DNA from: Spiroplasma gladiatoris
Lineage (GTDB): Bacteria; Bacillota_I; Bacilli_A; Mycoplasmatales; Mycoplasmataceae
Direction: 5' to 3'
DNA length: 64,000 nt
NCBI RefSeq assembly: GCF_004379335.1
Contig: NZ_CP038013.1
Location: forward strand, 620,001 to 684,000
The notes beneath the pieces are model-generated. The model was not told where the DNA came from. It was given only the letters and a program-made list of their open reading frames with translations, and searched no databases. Below, piece after piece: positions 15,810 to 24,853 of the stretch (positions are counted from its first letter, which is position 1; every line of letters starts with the position of its first letter). Position numbers and translations under genes: made by a program.

Positions 15810-15824
15810 ATTTTTTTAACTCCT

Positions 15825-16340
15825 TTATAAAAATAACGGCAAGAATTCAGATAAGAACTTTTTAAAATTATTGAAATACATATAATCTGCTATTGTTGTT
15901 GATTGTTCAACAAGATTTTCATATTTTAAAATCTCTACATAAATATTAATTTCATTTTCATCTAAAGAATCTATGAATCGAATTGGATTTGATTGCATAG
16001 AATTTTTCATCATAGTAAGACCCATATTACTTTCTTTAGTTGAATAAAAATCAATTAAATCTTCTATTTCTCTTGAGTCTTTATTTGTAACATCAATTTC
16101 TCATGATTTTGTTTTTTTATTATCTACTTTATATAAAAACTCATTTTTATTAAACACAATAAAAAAGTTTATAGTTTTGTAATTATTATTAATATAACTT
16201 ATTTTATAAACATCATTAATAATTCTTGTTTCATTTTTTGCTCTAAAAATTCCTTCTTGAGGTTCATAAAACTCAATTTGATCACATTCAGATTCTGAAA
16301 GTAATTTGTAGATTGATTTTAACATATTTTTTATATCCAC
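15825..16340 (-). CDS. Hypothetical protein, 171 aa
   Basis: Soluble, unrecognised protein of mixed alpha/beta appearance. The best start is GTG 16340 behind GGGAG; an ATG five codons further in has no such site. It starts MDIKNMLKSIYKLLSESECD. It is the first gene of a two-gene unit with the CxxC protein and sits just downstream of the Pr6Pr-like membrane protein gene and its terminator. Confidence 0.65.
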
Positions 16341-16401
16341 ATTCTCACTCCCTTAATAAAATAATTTTAACATTTTAATAGATTAAATATAACTACTAAA
16401 T

Positions 16402-16437
16402 AAAAAAACAATTTATTATTAAAAATAAATTGTTTTA
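16402..16437 (-). terminator. Terminator of the Pr6Pr-like gene
   Basis: Stem ACAATTTATT / AATAAATTGT followed by seven T on the minus strand, immediately after the stop codon at 16441. Confidence 0.8.
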
Positions 16438-16440
16438 AAA

Positions 16441-17232
16441 TTAGCGATTTAAATTTTTATAATAGTTTTTTTGAATAATAAGATTGCTAGAAAAGTTGTA
16501 TAAATAACTTAAACCAATCATTAGACCAAGAATTCCAACAAAAGTCATAAAGAAAATTGCTATACCAGGAATTCCACCCACTCCTTTTTTATCATGAACA
16601 TTTAAAAAGAAATAAGGATAGAAAAAGTTTTTCTCTTTTAATTCTCCATTAACCATCTCATAATATTTGTAAATTCCATTATTTTCAGATTGATATCTTA
16701 ATTCTCCTCTGATTAATGCAAATATACAATATATAAAAATAATTAAAAATTGAATATAAAATTTTTTTAAAAAGAATTGATTTAATTCAACTTCTTTTTT
16801 TCTAGGCATTAAGAATAATACATAAACTATAAATCCAATTGGCATAAATACGTGGTTATAAATATTCGAAAGCTGAGGAATAACTCCTGTTGGAAACCCT
16901 GAAATTGGAATTAAAACTGCATTATAAACTAACATTGTAACAGTTATACAAGTTAATAAAGTACTTGCAGTTGTATAGCTTGTTGCTTTTGTTAGTCCTT
17001 CTCTTTTGTATTGAATTGCAGCAATTATAAATCACACTTGACAAAATACATTTGAAAGTAAAGTAAAAGTTGTAAAATGTTCTATTGTTAATAATTCAAT
17101 GCTTCCATGATATTTATTGTTTAAATCAGCTTTATCAATTAATCTTCAGATTCAATATCCATAAATACTTAAAAATGAAAGAATGATAAATACCATTTTA
17201 TAACTAAATAATATTTTTTCATATTTTTTCAT
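16441..17232 (-). CDS. Pr6Pr-like six-helix membrane protein
   Basis: Integral membrane protein of 263 aa with about six hydrophobic helices. The motif HFTTFTLLSNVFCQVWFII near residue 50, the short loops, and the conserved His in NIYNHVFMPIGF and Trp positions resemble the Pr6Pr family (FAR-17a/AIG1-like), whose function in bacteria is unknown. TGA is read as Trp in the helices. The gene is monocistronic with its own terminator; ATG 17232 has AAAGGAGA upstream. Confidence 0.7.
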
Positions 17233-17321
17233 TATAAATCTCCTTTAAAAGTTATTATAAATAATTTTTAATAAAAATAACTATACTCTAAAATTTTTTT
17301 ATAATTTAAATAAAATTTTAC

Positions 17322-17350
17322 AAAAAAAATATCTATTACTAGATACTTTT
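17322..17350 (-). terminator. Terminator downstream of the S1-domain gene
   Basis: Stem TATCTA / TAGATA with a 4-nt loop followed by eight T on the minus strand, about 125 bp after the S1-domain gene. Confidence 0.55.
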
Positions 17351-17475
17351 TTACTTCCAAAATTTTTCGCTATATTGATATGATTTATAATTTAAATTTT
17401 GCTACTGGTTTTATAAAAGTAACATTCTTTTAAATTTTATTTTTTATAATATATTGAAAAGTTATTTAGTTTAAA

Positions 17476-17706
17476 CTAAGCTTTTTTCAAAGAAATTTTA
17501 GCTTGTCCTTTTTCATCATCAACTGACATTACATATCCATCAACTGATTGACCGATAGATAAGTGGTTACTTACGTTTGATACGTAACCATCAGTAATTT
17601 CTGAAATGTGAATTAACCCTTTGTATGTTTTTCCATTAAGATCAACATCACAAAAAGCGCCAAAGTTAACGATATTTGTTATTGTTACTTTTACAATTTG
17701 TCCCAT
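17476..17706 (-). CDS. Small S1-domain RNA-binding protein (YugI/GSP13-like)
   Basis: A single S1/OB-fold domain of 76 aa. Seen are VKVTITNIVNFGAFCDVDL, the HISEITDGYVSNV segment and IGQSVDGYVMSVDDEKGQAK, ending KISLKKA. These match the order of strands in S1 domains, with the aromatic RNA-contact residues kept. Proteins of this size (YugI, GSP13) associate with ribosomes in firmicutes. Codon use is less AT-extreme than the neighbours, suggesting good expression. ATG 17706 is preceded by AAAGGAG. Confidence 0.9.
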   Translation of the reverse strand: MGQIVKVTITNIVNFGAFCDVDLNGKTYKGLIHISEITDGYVSNVSNHLSIGQSVDGYVMSVDDEKGQAKISLKKA

Positions 17707-18124
17707 TTAAAATTTAAACTCCTTTACATAAATACTATATAGTAAAAAGATGAAATAATAAATAGATTTTTGATTACAATTTAAAATTTTTTTAATTCAT
17801 TTTAAGTTAATAACATAAATTGTAGTTTACATATATTATGTATAATCCTACAAAAAATAAGGTTTAACAGTTTTTGATATAAATAATTATCTAAGAGAAC
17901 AAATTTTTAGTAATTATAGTAATAGCAAATTATCGTAACATTCAACTTGATTTAAAATAATTTATTAAAAAAATAGTTATTTATATTTATTAGCAAGCAT
18001 GAATGTAAATAATTTTTATTTTAAGTATAAATTAAAAAATATTATGGCTTATTGCAATATTGTTTTAACCACTAAATGTAATAAGTAGTCCTACTAAATA
18101 TATCGATTACATAAAGATTTTAAA
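17707..18124 (-). other. Gene-free AT-rich stretch
   Basis: About 420 bp without a convincing reading frame on either strand under the UGA=Trp code, and without a recognisable RNA or long repeat. The end near 17710-17760 should contain the S1-gene promoter. The remainder may be relic sequence. Confidence 0.5.
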
Positions 18125-18577
18125 TTAGTTTTTTTTAAAATTATAAGGAAATTGATTTATTAAAAATTCTTGTCATCCAGGATTAGCACGATGATAAGGA
18201 TAGATTTTTCAAAATTGACTTTGACATTCTTCATATGTATTTCCATTTAAAAGCTTATTTCTAACCATATACATAAACACAATTGAAGGACTTCGATTTA
18301 TTCCTCAAACACAATGTACATAAATTACTTTATTATTAATATTATTTTCGATAGTTTTTAAAGCATCATCCACTAAATCAATATCAATGTCTTCATATAT
18401 TGGAAAATCCTCAAAATTATAGTATTTAATGTCATTTTTTGCATCAAAACTAACTTGTAAGTTAGAGTTTTTAATATACTTTTTAAAAATTTCTTGAGCA
18501 CAACTAATTCTTAATTGTGTTTCTTTAGGAGCACTTTTTTTATCTCCTAAAAATAAGTTATTCATTATTTTTCTCAT
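18125..18577 (-). CDS. Dual-specificity-type protein phosphatase
   Basis: Small cysteine phosphatase of 150 aa. The active-site P-loop is HCVWGINRSPS (C-x5-R; the W is a TGA codon), near residues 91-101, with the expected upstream Asp-containing region DFPIYEDIDIDLVDDAL and a downstream helix IVFMYMVRNKLL. It begins MRKIMNNLFLGDKKSAP, and LFLG before the core is typical of dual-specificity phosphatases. ATG 18577 with AAGGAGA is chosen; the longer upstream frame has no such site and runs into a terminator. Confidence 0.88.
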
Positions 18578-18604
18578 ATTTTTCTCCTTAAAAGTATTGT
18601 ATCT

Positions 18605-18632
18605 AAAAAAACCCATTATAAATGGGTTTTTT
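18605..18632 (-). terminator. Terminator after the first GH1 gene
   Basis: Stem AAACCCATT / AATGGGTTT flanked by A and T runs, four bases after the 6-phospho-beta-glucosidase stop. It can act in both directions. Confidence 0.85.
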
Positions 18633-18635
18633 AGT

Positions 18636-20033
18636 TTAAAAATCACTTCCATTGTTTTCAATTAAAGTTTTATATCAAAAGAAACTATCTTTTGGATAAC
18701 GTTTTAAATCTTTTAAATCAAATTCATCACGATTTACATAAATAAATCCGTATCGTTTTGAAATACCTTCATGAGTTGAAACCAAATCAACAGCACTTCA
18801 AGGACAATATCCAAGCATCTCAACTCCATCATCAATTGCTTTTGCCATTTCTGAAATATGCTGATTATAGTATTCAATTCGATAATCATCATGAATTTTA
18901 AAATCACTAGTTAATACATCTCTTGCTCCAATTCCGTTTTCAGAAATCAATAATGGTAAATTGTAGCGATCATATAATTCTTTTAAAGTATTTTTTAACC
19001 CTATCGGATCAATTTCTCAACCAAATTGAGTTTTTAATAAATTTGGATTTTGTACTGTTTTTCCATAACCAGGAATTTCATACCCTTTTTGTTGATCGTT
19101 TAAATTAGTATTTTTTTCATCAATTCCCATATGTTCAACAGTCGATGATGAATAATAGTTAAATGATATAAAATCTGGTTTTGCGCTTCTTAAAATAGCT
19201 AAATCTTCTTGACTTGGATTAAAGTTATATCCTTGTTTTTTTAAAAAATTTAAATAAAACGGGTTATAACTTCCACGACAAATTACATCTAAAAATGTTC
19301 AATTCCTTAACATAGAAAAGTTAAATTTGGCATTTTGATCTTCTGGTTTTGAACTTGCAGGATAAACAGCGCTGATATTAGGAGCTGGACCAATTTTACC
19401 ATTAGGAACAATATCTCTAAAAAGATTAATTACTTTTGCTTGTGCCATATTTAAATTATGTAAAACATCAAATTTAATACGATTTCATTCTTCTAAGTCA
19501 TCAACCATATTTATAACATGACCTGATAAAATCATGACATTTAATTCGTTTATAGTAATTCAATATTTAACTTTATCTTTAAAACTAGTAAAAATAGCTT
19601 TTGCAAATTTTAAAAATCCTTCTGTTGTTTCTTTTGCTTTTCAACCACCAATTTTATTTAAATTATCAGGTAAATCAAAATGATACATTGTTACAATTGG
19701 TTCTATATTGTATTTGATTAACTCATCAATTAAATTGTTATAAAATTCTATTCCTTTTTGGTTAATTTCGCCATTACCATCAGGAATTATTCTTGTTCAA
19801 GCAATTGAAAATCTATATGCTTTTAACCCCATTTTTGCCATCATTTCAACATCTTCTTTATAGCGATGATAATGATCAGAAGTTACTTTAAAATCTGTTA
19901 TGTCTTTTGGGTAGTGTTTACCAATAAAATCCTGAACACTTAACCCTTTTCCATCAACATTATATGCTCCTTCAAATTGATAGGCACTTGTTGAAGCACC
20001 TCACAAAAAATCTTTTGGAAATTTTGAAATCAT
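18636..20033 (-). CDS. 6-phospho-beta-glucosidase (GH1), copy 1
   Basis: Hydrolyses phosphorylated beta-glucosides brought in by the PTS, 465 aa, full length for GH1. The start [20 protein letters not shown] is the GH1 N-terminal signature. The acid/base Glu lies in WITINELNV and the nucleophile in LLISENGIG. The C-terminal region YPKDSFFWYK contains the Ser/Lys pattern used by phospho-glucosidases to hold the 6-phosphate. Upstream lies a possible promoter (TTGTTT, 18 bp, TATAAT). It is convergent with nothing and monocistronic. Confidence 0.95.
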
Positions 20034-20085
20034 ATTTATTCCTCTTTTCTTAACAATATTATTATCTAATATTTTTTTTAAAAAA

Positions 20086-20113
20086 TACTTTCATTATTAG
20101 AAAAAATTTTCAT
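20086..20113 (-). promoter_or_regulatory. Possible operator upstream of GH1 copy 1
   Basis: Two direct copies of ATGAAAA/ATGAAAG spaced 19 bp (20088-20094 and 20107-20113) lie between the candidate TATAAT box and the start codon. A similar ATGAAAATATTTAC occurs just upstream of the second GH1 gene at about 23788. This would suit a shared regulator such as the RpiR protein encoded nearby, but is only a visual match. Confidence 0.3.
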
Positions 20114-20199
20114 TTTTTAATGTTATTATAATCTTGTATTTATGCAAAAAACAAATAATTAGTTAAGTTACAATTGGTTATTACATTTAGCTTATTTAC

Positions 20200-20215
20200 A
20201 AAAAAAAAAAAAAAA
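20200..20215 (+). repeat. Poly-A tract of 16 in the 5' region of the DUF2130 gene
   Basis: Sixteen consecutive A between a weak promoter-like region and the ribosome-binding site GAAAGGAG. Homopolymers of this length are prone to slippage and could tune expression. Confidence 0.9.
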
Positions 20216-20236
20216 TTAAAGAAAGGAGTTTCAAAT

Positions 20237-21472
20237 ATGGAACTTAATTTTACATGTCCAAAATGTCACCAAACTATTACAGAAAAAGATTTTAACGGGA
20301 GCGAGACTAGTTTAAAAAATTTACATGATTTTTTAGAATCTAAAAAACATGAATATCTTGAAGAACTAAAAAAAGAACTAAAAAGTCATTATGATAATCA
20401 AAAAAATGCAGAAATTACAGCTGCTCTTGCTAAACAAAGTCAAGAATTTCAAACAGAAAAAAATAAATTAGAATTGTTTATCAATGATTTAAAATCAAAA
20501 AATGATATAGAAATACAAAAAGTCAGAAATGAATTAGATGTTGAAAATGCTAAATTAAAAGAACAAATTCGAAATTTTGATGAGAAATTAGCAAGTGAAA
20601 AAGAGCAAGCAAAAATAATTGCTATGCAATCATTTCAAAAAGTTAAAGATGACTTAAATACAGATATATCTTTAAAAAATGAAAGGATTACAAGTTTAGA
20701 AGCTAACTTAAAAATTATAGAAGCTAACAAAAAACAAGAAATTTTAGAAGAAAAAGAAAACTTACGATCACTTTTTGAAGTTCAAATAAGAGATTTGAAT
20801 GATCAAATTTCAACTTTAAAAGAAGCTAATTTACAATATAAAGTTATTCAAAATAAAACTAAAGGAGAAAACTTTGAACATGACGTTGAAGGAGAATTAA
20901 GAAAAGTATTTCCAGATGATGTTATTTCAAAAATTACAAGTCAATCTCAAAAAGCAGATTATCTTCAATCTGTTAAAGATAACGATGTAATTGTTGGAAA
21001 AATTGTTTATGAAGTAAAAAATGCTTCATGAAGTAAAACATGAGAAAAAAAATTAATAGAAGACACAGTTAAAGAAGGAGCGAAATACGGAATTCTAGTT
21101 GCAACCAGTTTCAATGATCAATATCGAAACATTCCTTTTAAAGTATCTGATGAAAATCCTAATATTTTTTTAACAGATGCAGATAGTTTTGCTTTTGTAG
21201 GACATATTTTAAGAATTTTAATAAAAACTGAAGCGAAGTTAAAAGAAAAATATACAAATGAAAATAACAATGAAAGAGTTGAAGCTTTTAATACTTGAAA
21301 AACAACATCTTTTGTTACAGTTTCTAAACTTTTTGAAGATCAATTTAAAAGAATTGAAGATTCAGAAAATGCAATAACTAATAAAATAAATGAAATAAGG
21401 ATAGCTAGAGAAAAATTGTTTGGTAATTGAAAAACAGTTATAAAAAGTTTTATTGAAGGTTTAAATTTATAA
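20237..21472 (+). CDS. DUF2130-family protein (coiled coil plus nuclease-like domain)
   Basis: A 411-aa protein of the DUF2130 family. Residues 1-25 hold one zinc-knuckle half (FTCPKCHQTI). Residues ~35-220 are an uninterrupted Lys/Glu-rich coiled coil. The C-terminal half (from TKGENFEHDVEGELRKVF) has the pattern of a PD-(D/E)xK-like fold: GENFE, a DV.IV...KIVYEVKNAS core and a final helical region. Family members are widespread and of unknown function. ATG 20237 with GAAAGGAG is preferred over an upstream TTG at 20174. It is one of few plus-strand genes, convergent with the SDR gene across a shared terminator. Confidence 0.88.
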
Positions 21473-21476
21473 TAAT

Positions 21477-21507
21477 AAAATCACAAGTAATATTACTTGT
21501 GATTTTA
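21477..21507. terminator. Bidirectional terminator between convergent genes
   Basis: Perfect palindrome AAAATCACAAGTAAT followed directly by its complement, with A and T runs on both sides, placed between the convergent DUF2130 and SDR genes. It overlaps the end of the SDR gene. Confidence 0.85.
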
Positions 21508-22278
21508 TTTGTCTTTTTGCATTCTATAGATATGACTTAATATTATTTTTTGAGGAATTATTTTTACTAATAATTTATTAAATTTATTAACTATACCTGT
21601 TAATAAAAAATCTTTTGAATTAGTTTTAAGAGCTTTTTTTAAAGTTTTATTGACATATTTTTCAACTCTCATCCCGTGTGATTTATTTATATTTTTATAA
21701 TCACTTCTTAACCAAAAATCAGTCTTAATAGGACCAGGACAAATTGTAACTACTCGTACTTTTGATTTTAGTTTTTTAAATTCTGTATTTATTGCTATAC
21801 CTAAATTTAAAACATAAGCTTTTGATGCAAAATAACTCGAAAACATTGGTCCCGGTTGAAAAGCAGCAACACTTGCCACATTTATAATTCTTCCTAAATT
21901 ATTTTTATAAAAATTTTTAGCAAAATGCTTTGTTATATAATGAAGTGATTTAATATTTAAATCAATCATATTTAATTCTTTTTCTAAACTTGTTTTTAAA
22001 AAACTCCCTCAAACTCCATAACCTTCATTATTAATTACTAATTGAATATCAAAATTTTTACAATTCTCAATCATATTTTTAACTTGATTTAAATCACTTA
22101 AATCATAATTTCATTTTTCAAGAATTATGTTTGTAAAATTTTTATTTAAATTATCAAGAGTTTGAGTATTTCTTGAAACTGCAATAACTTTATAGTTTTT
22201 AGCAAGCAAGTATTTTACAATTTCATACCCTATTCCCTTACTTGCTCCTGTAACTAATGCATAACCTTGTTTTTTCAT
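21505..22278 (-). CDS. Short-chain dehydrogenase/reductase
   Basis: NAD(P)-dependent oxidoreductase of 257 aa. Seen are the cofactor loop TGASKGIGYEI (residues 10-20), VINNEGYG in place of the usual NNAG, the catalytic Ser in VASVAAF, and the YxxxK pair in SSYFASKAYV. The sequence CPGPIKTDFW after the active site is typical for the DltE/YqjQ group. The C-terminal 50 residues are basic and hydrophobic (FNKLLVKIIPQKIIL) and could touch the membrane. ATG 22278 lacks a strong ribosome-binding site. Substrate unknown. Confidence 0.9.
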
Positions 22279-22293
22279 AAATTTATTTTAATA

Positions 22294-23715
22294 CTATTTT
22301 GAAATAAATTCTTTATAAATTAATTTATTTAATTCGATTTCGTTATCTTTTTCAATAGTATTTTTTATTCAATAACCAGATTTTTTAATTTTTCTTTCTA
22401 AATTATTTAAATTGATAGCAACAAAACCATAGCGATTTTTATATGCATTATTTCAACTCCAACAATCTGTAAAACTTCAAAGGTGATAACCGAAGCAATT
22501 AGAACCTTCTTCAATAGATTTGTGCAATCAATAAAGATGTTCTGAAATAAATCTTATTCTATAATCATCTTCAATATAAATTGATTTATTAGCAATACTT
22601 GATTCTTCTTGAACTCCCATACCGTTTTCAGAAACTAATCATTTAATATTATTATAATTATTCTTTAAGTTAATTGCAATATCATATAGTGCTTTTGGAT
22701 ATATTTCTCAACCTCTAGATTCATTCATAATTCTTTCTTTTCATATATAATTTTCAAAAAATTTTTCTAAACCATCACTTTCATTATTAGTTGGTTTTTT
22801 GAATCTTCTAGGTTGATAATAATTTACACCTAAGTAGTCAACCGTGTTGTTTTTAATATCCACAATTTCTTTAATTTTATAATGAGGTGATAAATTGTTA
22901 TTATTCAATAATTTTAAAAATTCTTTGTTATATTCACCTTTTACAGATGGATCTAAAAAGGATTTGTTATAAAAATAATCTGCGATTTTAGATGCTTTTA
23001 AATCTTCTTCGTTATTACTAGAACTATAACAAGGAGTCAAATTTAAAATAACACCAATTTTTTTTTCTTTCTTATCTTTGAAAATTTTTTTGAACTCTTT
23101 TATTGCTCTAGCGGATGCTACTGTAATATTAAAACCAACTTGTATAGCTCTTTTTAAATTTTTTATATGTGGATAATGATTTCCCTCATAATAACCACAC
23201 TCAGAATGAACTATAGGTTCATTGAAAGATGCTCAATAATCAACTAAATCCCCAAATTCTAAAAAACAAGCTTTTGCATATTTTCTAAATTCTTCAATTG
23301 TATCTTTATTTTCTCATCCACCTTGATCTTGTAAAGGCATTGGTAAATCGAAATGATAAAGATTTACAATTACTTTAATATTTTTTTCTTTTAAATAAGT
23401 GAAATATTTTTTATAAAAATCAACACCTTCTTGGTCTAATTTTTCAAAAGGGAATTTATTAACTAAACGTGTTCATTGTATTGAAGTTCTAAAACTATTA
23501 AGTTTTAGATAACTCATTATATCTATATCTTCTTTAAATTTAAGATACATATCATTAGCTACATCATTTCCAACTTTTTCAAAAAATTGTTCTGGTTCTT
23601 TTTTGAATCATTCATCCATTAAACTATATGATTTTTTATTTGTTCATCCTTCTGTTTGAGGTCCGCTTGTTGCTGTACCTCATCAAAAATCTTTTTTAAA
23701 TTTAAAATTAATCAT
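22294..23715 (-). CDS. 6-phospho-beta-glucosidase (GH1), copy 2
   Basis: Second GH1 enzyme, 473 aa, only distantly similar to copy 1, so not a recent duplicate. N-terminal signature DFWWGTATSGPQTEGW, acid/base Glu in ASFNEPIV and nucleophile in WLVSENGMG. Trp-rich loops are written with TGA. Substitutions in the N-terminal part suggest a different aglycone preference. ATG 23715 has GGAGGAAG upstream. It stands 88 bp from the divergently irrelevant but co-oriented RpiR gene and most likely forms a regulatory unit with it and the cellobiose EIIC. Confidence 0.93.
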
Positions 23716-23803
23716 TTTCTTCCTCCAAAAAAATATTAACATTAGAAAAAAAATAATTACTATATTAATGTTTTTAAAAAATATTTACAAGTGATGAAAA
23801 TAT

Positions 23804-24589
23804 TTACTTTTCTTTTATTAACAAATAGAGAGCATTTGTAAAAAATATTTCGGAAGCTAAAAAATTTACTCTATTTTTTATATTTATTTCAGAATTGTAA
23901 GCAAAAATAACTACATCAAATTTATCTAAATATTTTGATTCATCATTTCCTGTTAAACAAACAATTTTTTGCTTATTATCAAGTGATATTTGAATTAATT
24001 CATCTAAATAAAAAGAAGAGTTAAGTGTATAAGAAAAAACAATGTTTACTGCTTTTTTATTTTTACTTTGTTTTATAAAAAAACGATTAGTATCTAATTC
24101 CGATGAATAGACAATATGTATATTATCGTTTAATGTTGAAAATAAGTAAGCAAAATATTTTTGAGCAATTGTATTTGTACCAAATCCGATTAAATTTATC
24201 TGTTCAATATTAAAAAAAATATCCTTCAATTTTGATTTATTTTGTAATAATTGTTCCATTATATCGTTAATATTAACAGTTAATAAATTTTTTAAAATAT
24301 CAATATTTTCAGAAAAATTAAAATCATCAAGTTTTTCATTTGATGAACTATTTTTATTACACAATAATTTGCTAAACTTTTTTAGTTCAAATTGAAATTC
24401 TTTATAACCTTCAAAACCAACTGTTTTACAAAATCTATTTATAGTTGTAGGAGATACAAAAGTTTCTTTAGAAAGATTCGTAATCGACATATTAGAAACT
24501 AAAAATATATTATCTAAAATAAACTTTGCTATAAATGAATTTGTATTTTTTTGAGATCTTAATTGCTCTAACCTACTAATTAATTCCAT
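23804..24589 (-). CDS. MurR/RpiR-family transcriptional regulator
   Basis: A 261-aa DNA-binding regulator. Residues 1-75 are an RpiR helix-turn-helix (FVSPTTINRFCKTVGFEGYKEFQFEL), and residues ~110-255 are a SIS sugar-phosphate isomerase fold without catalytic residues (INLIGFGTNTIAQKYFAYLF). Such proteins sense phosphosugars. Its position between the EIIC gene and GH1 copy 2 points to control of beta-glucoside use. A 16-T tract lies just upstream of its ribosome-binding site. Confidence 0.9.
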   Translation of the reverse strand: MELISRLEQLRSQKNTNSFIAKFILDNIFLVSNMSITNLSKETFVSPTTINRFCKTVGFEGYKEFQFELKKFSKLLCNKNSSSNEKLDDFNFSENIDILKNLLTVNINDIMEQLLQNKSKLKDIFFNIEQINLIGFGTNTIAQKYFAYLFSTLNDNIHIVYSSELDTNRFFIKQSKNKKAVNIVFSYTLNSSFYLDELIQISLDNKQKIVCLTGNDESKYLDKFDVVIFAYNSEINIKNRVNFLASEIFFTNALYLLIKEK

Positions 24590-24601
24590 ACTTTTCCTTT
24601 C

Positions 24602-24617
24602 AAAAAAAAAAAAAAAA
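24602..24617 (-). repeat. Homopolymer tract of 16 upstream of the RpiR gene
   Basis: Sixteen T on the coding (minus) strand, ending a few bases before the GAAAGGAA ribosome-binding site of the regulator. It is the same length as the A tract before the DUF2130 gene. Confidence 0.9.
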
Positions 24618-24661
24618 ACACTTTTTATAATTTTAACAATTAATTAGCGTTTTTAAAATAA

Positions 24662-24853
24662 TTAATAAATTACTATAAGTGTTATGATTATTGCTATTGC
24701 AATAATATAACAAGGTATAAAAGATAAATATATTAGCTTTTTCTTACAATTAATATATTTATTATAAACTTTTTTTAAAAATTCTAAAACAAATCATATT
24801 AGAAAAGGTAAAGTGAGAAATAATCCAGAAATCATGACTAAAATGCTAAACAT
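24662..24853 (-). CDS. Small two-helix membrane protein, 63 aa
   Basis: Short protein with two hydrophobic helices (MFSILVMISGLFLTLPFLIW and IPCYIIAIAIIITLIVIY) joined by a basic linker. Its ATG overlaps the stop of the EIIC gene by 8 bp, so it would be translationally coupled to it. No family recognised. A real gene is likely because of the overlap and the clean membrane pattern, though hydrophobic frames are easy to get in AT-rich DNA. Confidence 0.55.

Noticed and set aside
17707-18124. Remnant of a transposase in the gene-free stretch
   Set aside because: Short peptide stretches did not resemble any transposase motif, and no terminal inverted repeats were seen.
18577-18661. Longer N-terminus for the phosphatase starting at 18661
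   Set aside because: It would read through the terminator after GH1 copy 1 and has no ribosome-binding site; the ATG at 18577 has AAGGAGA.
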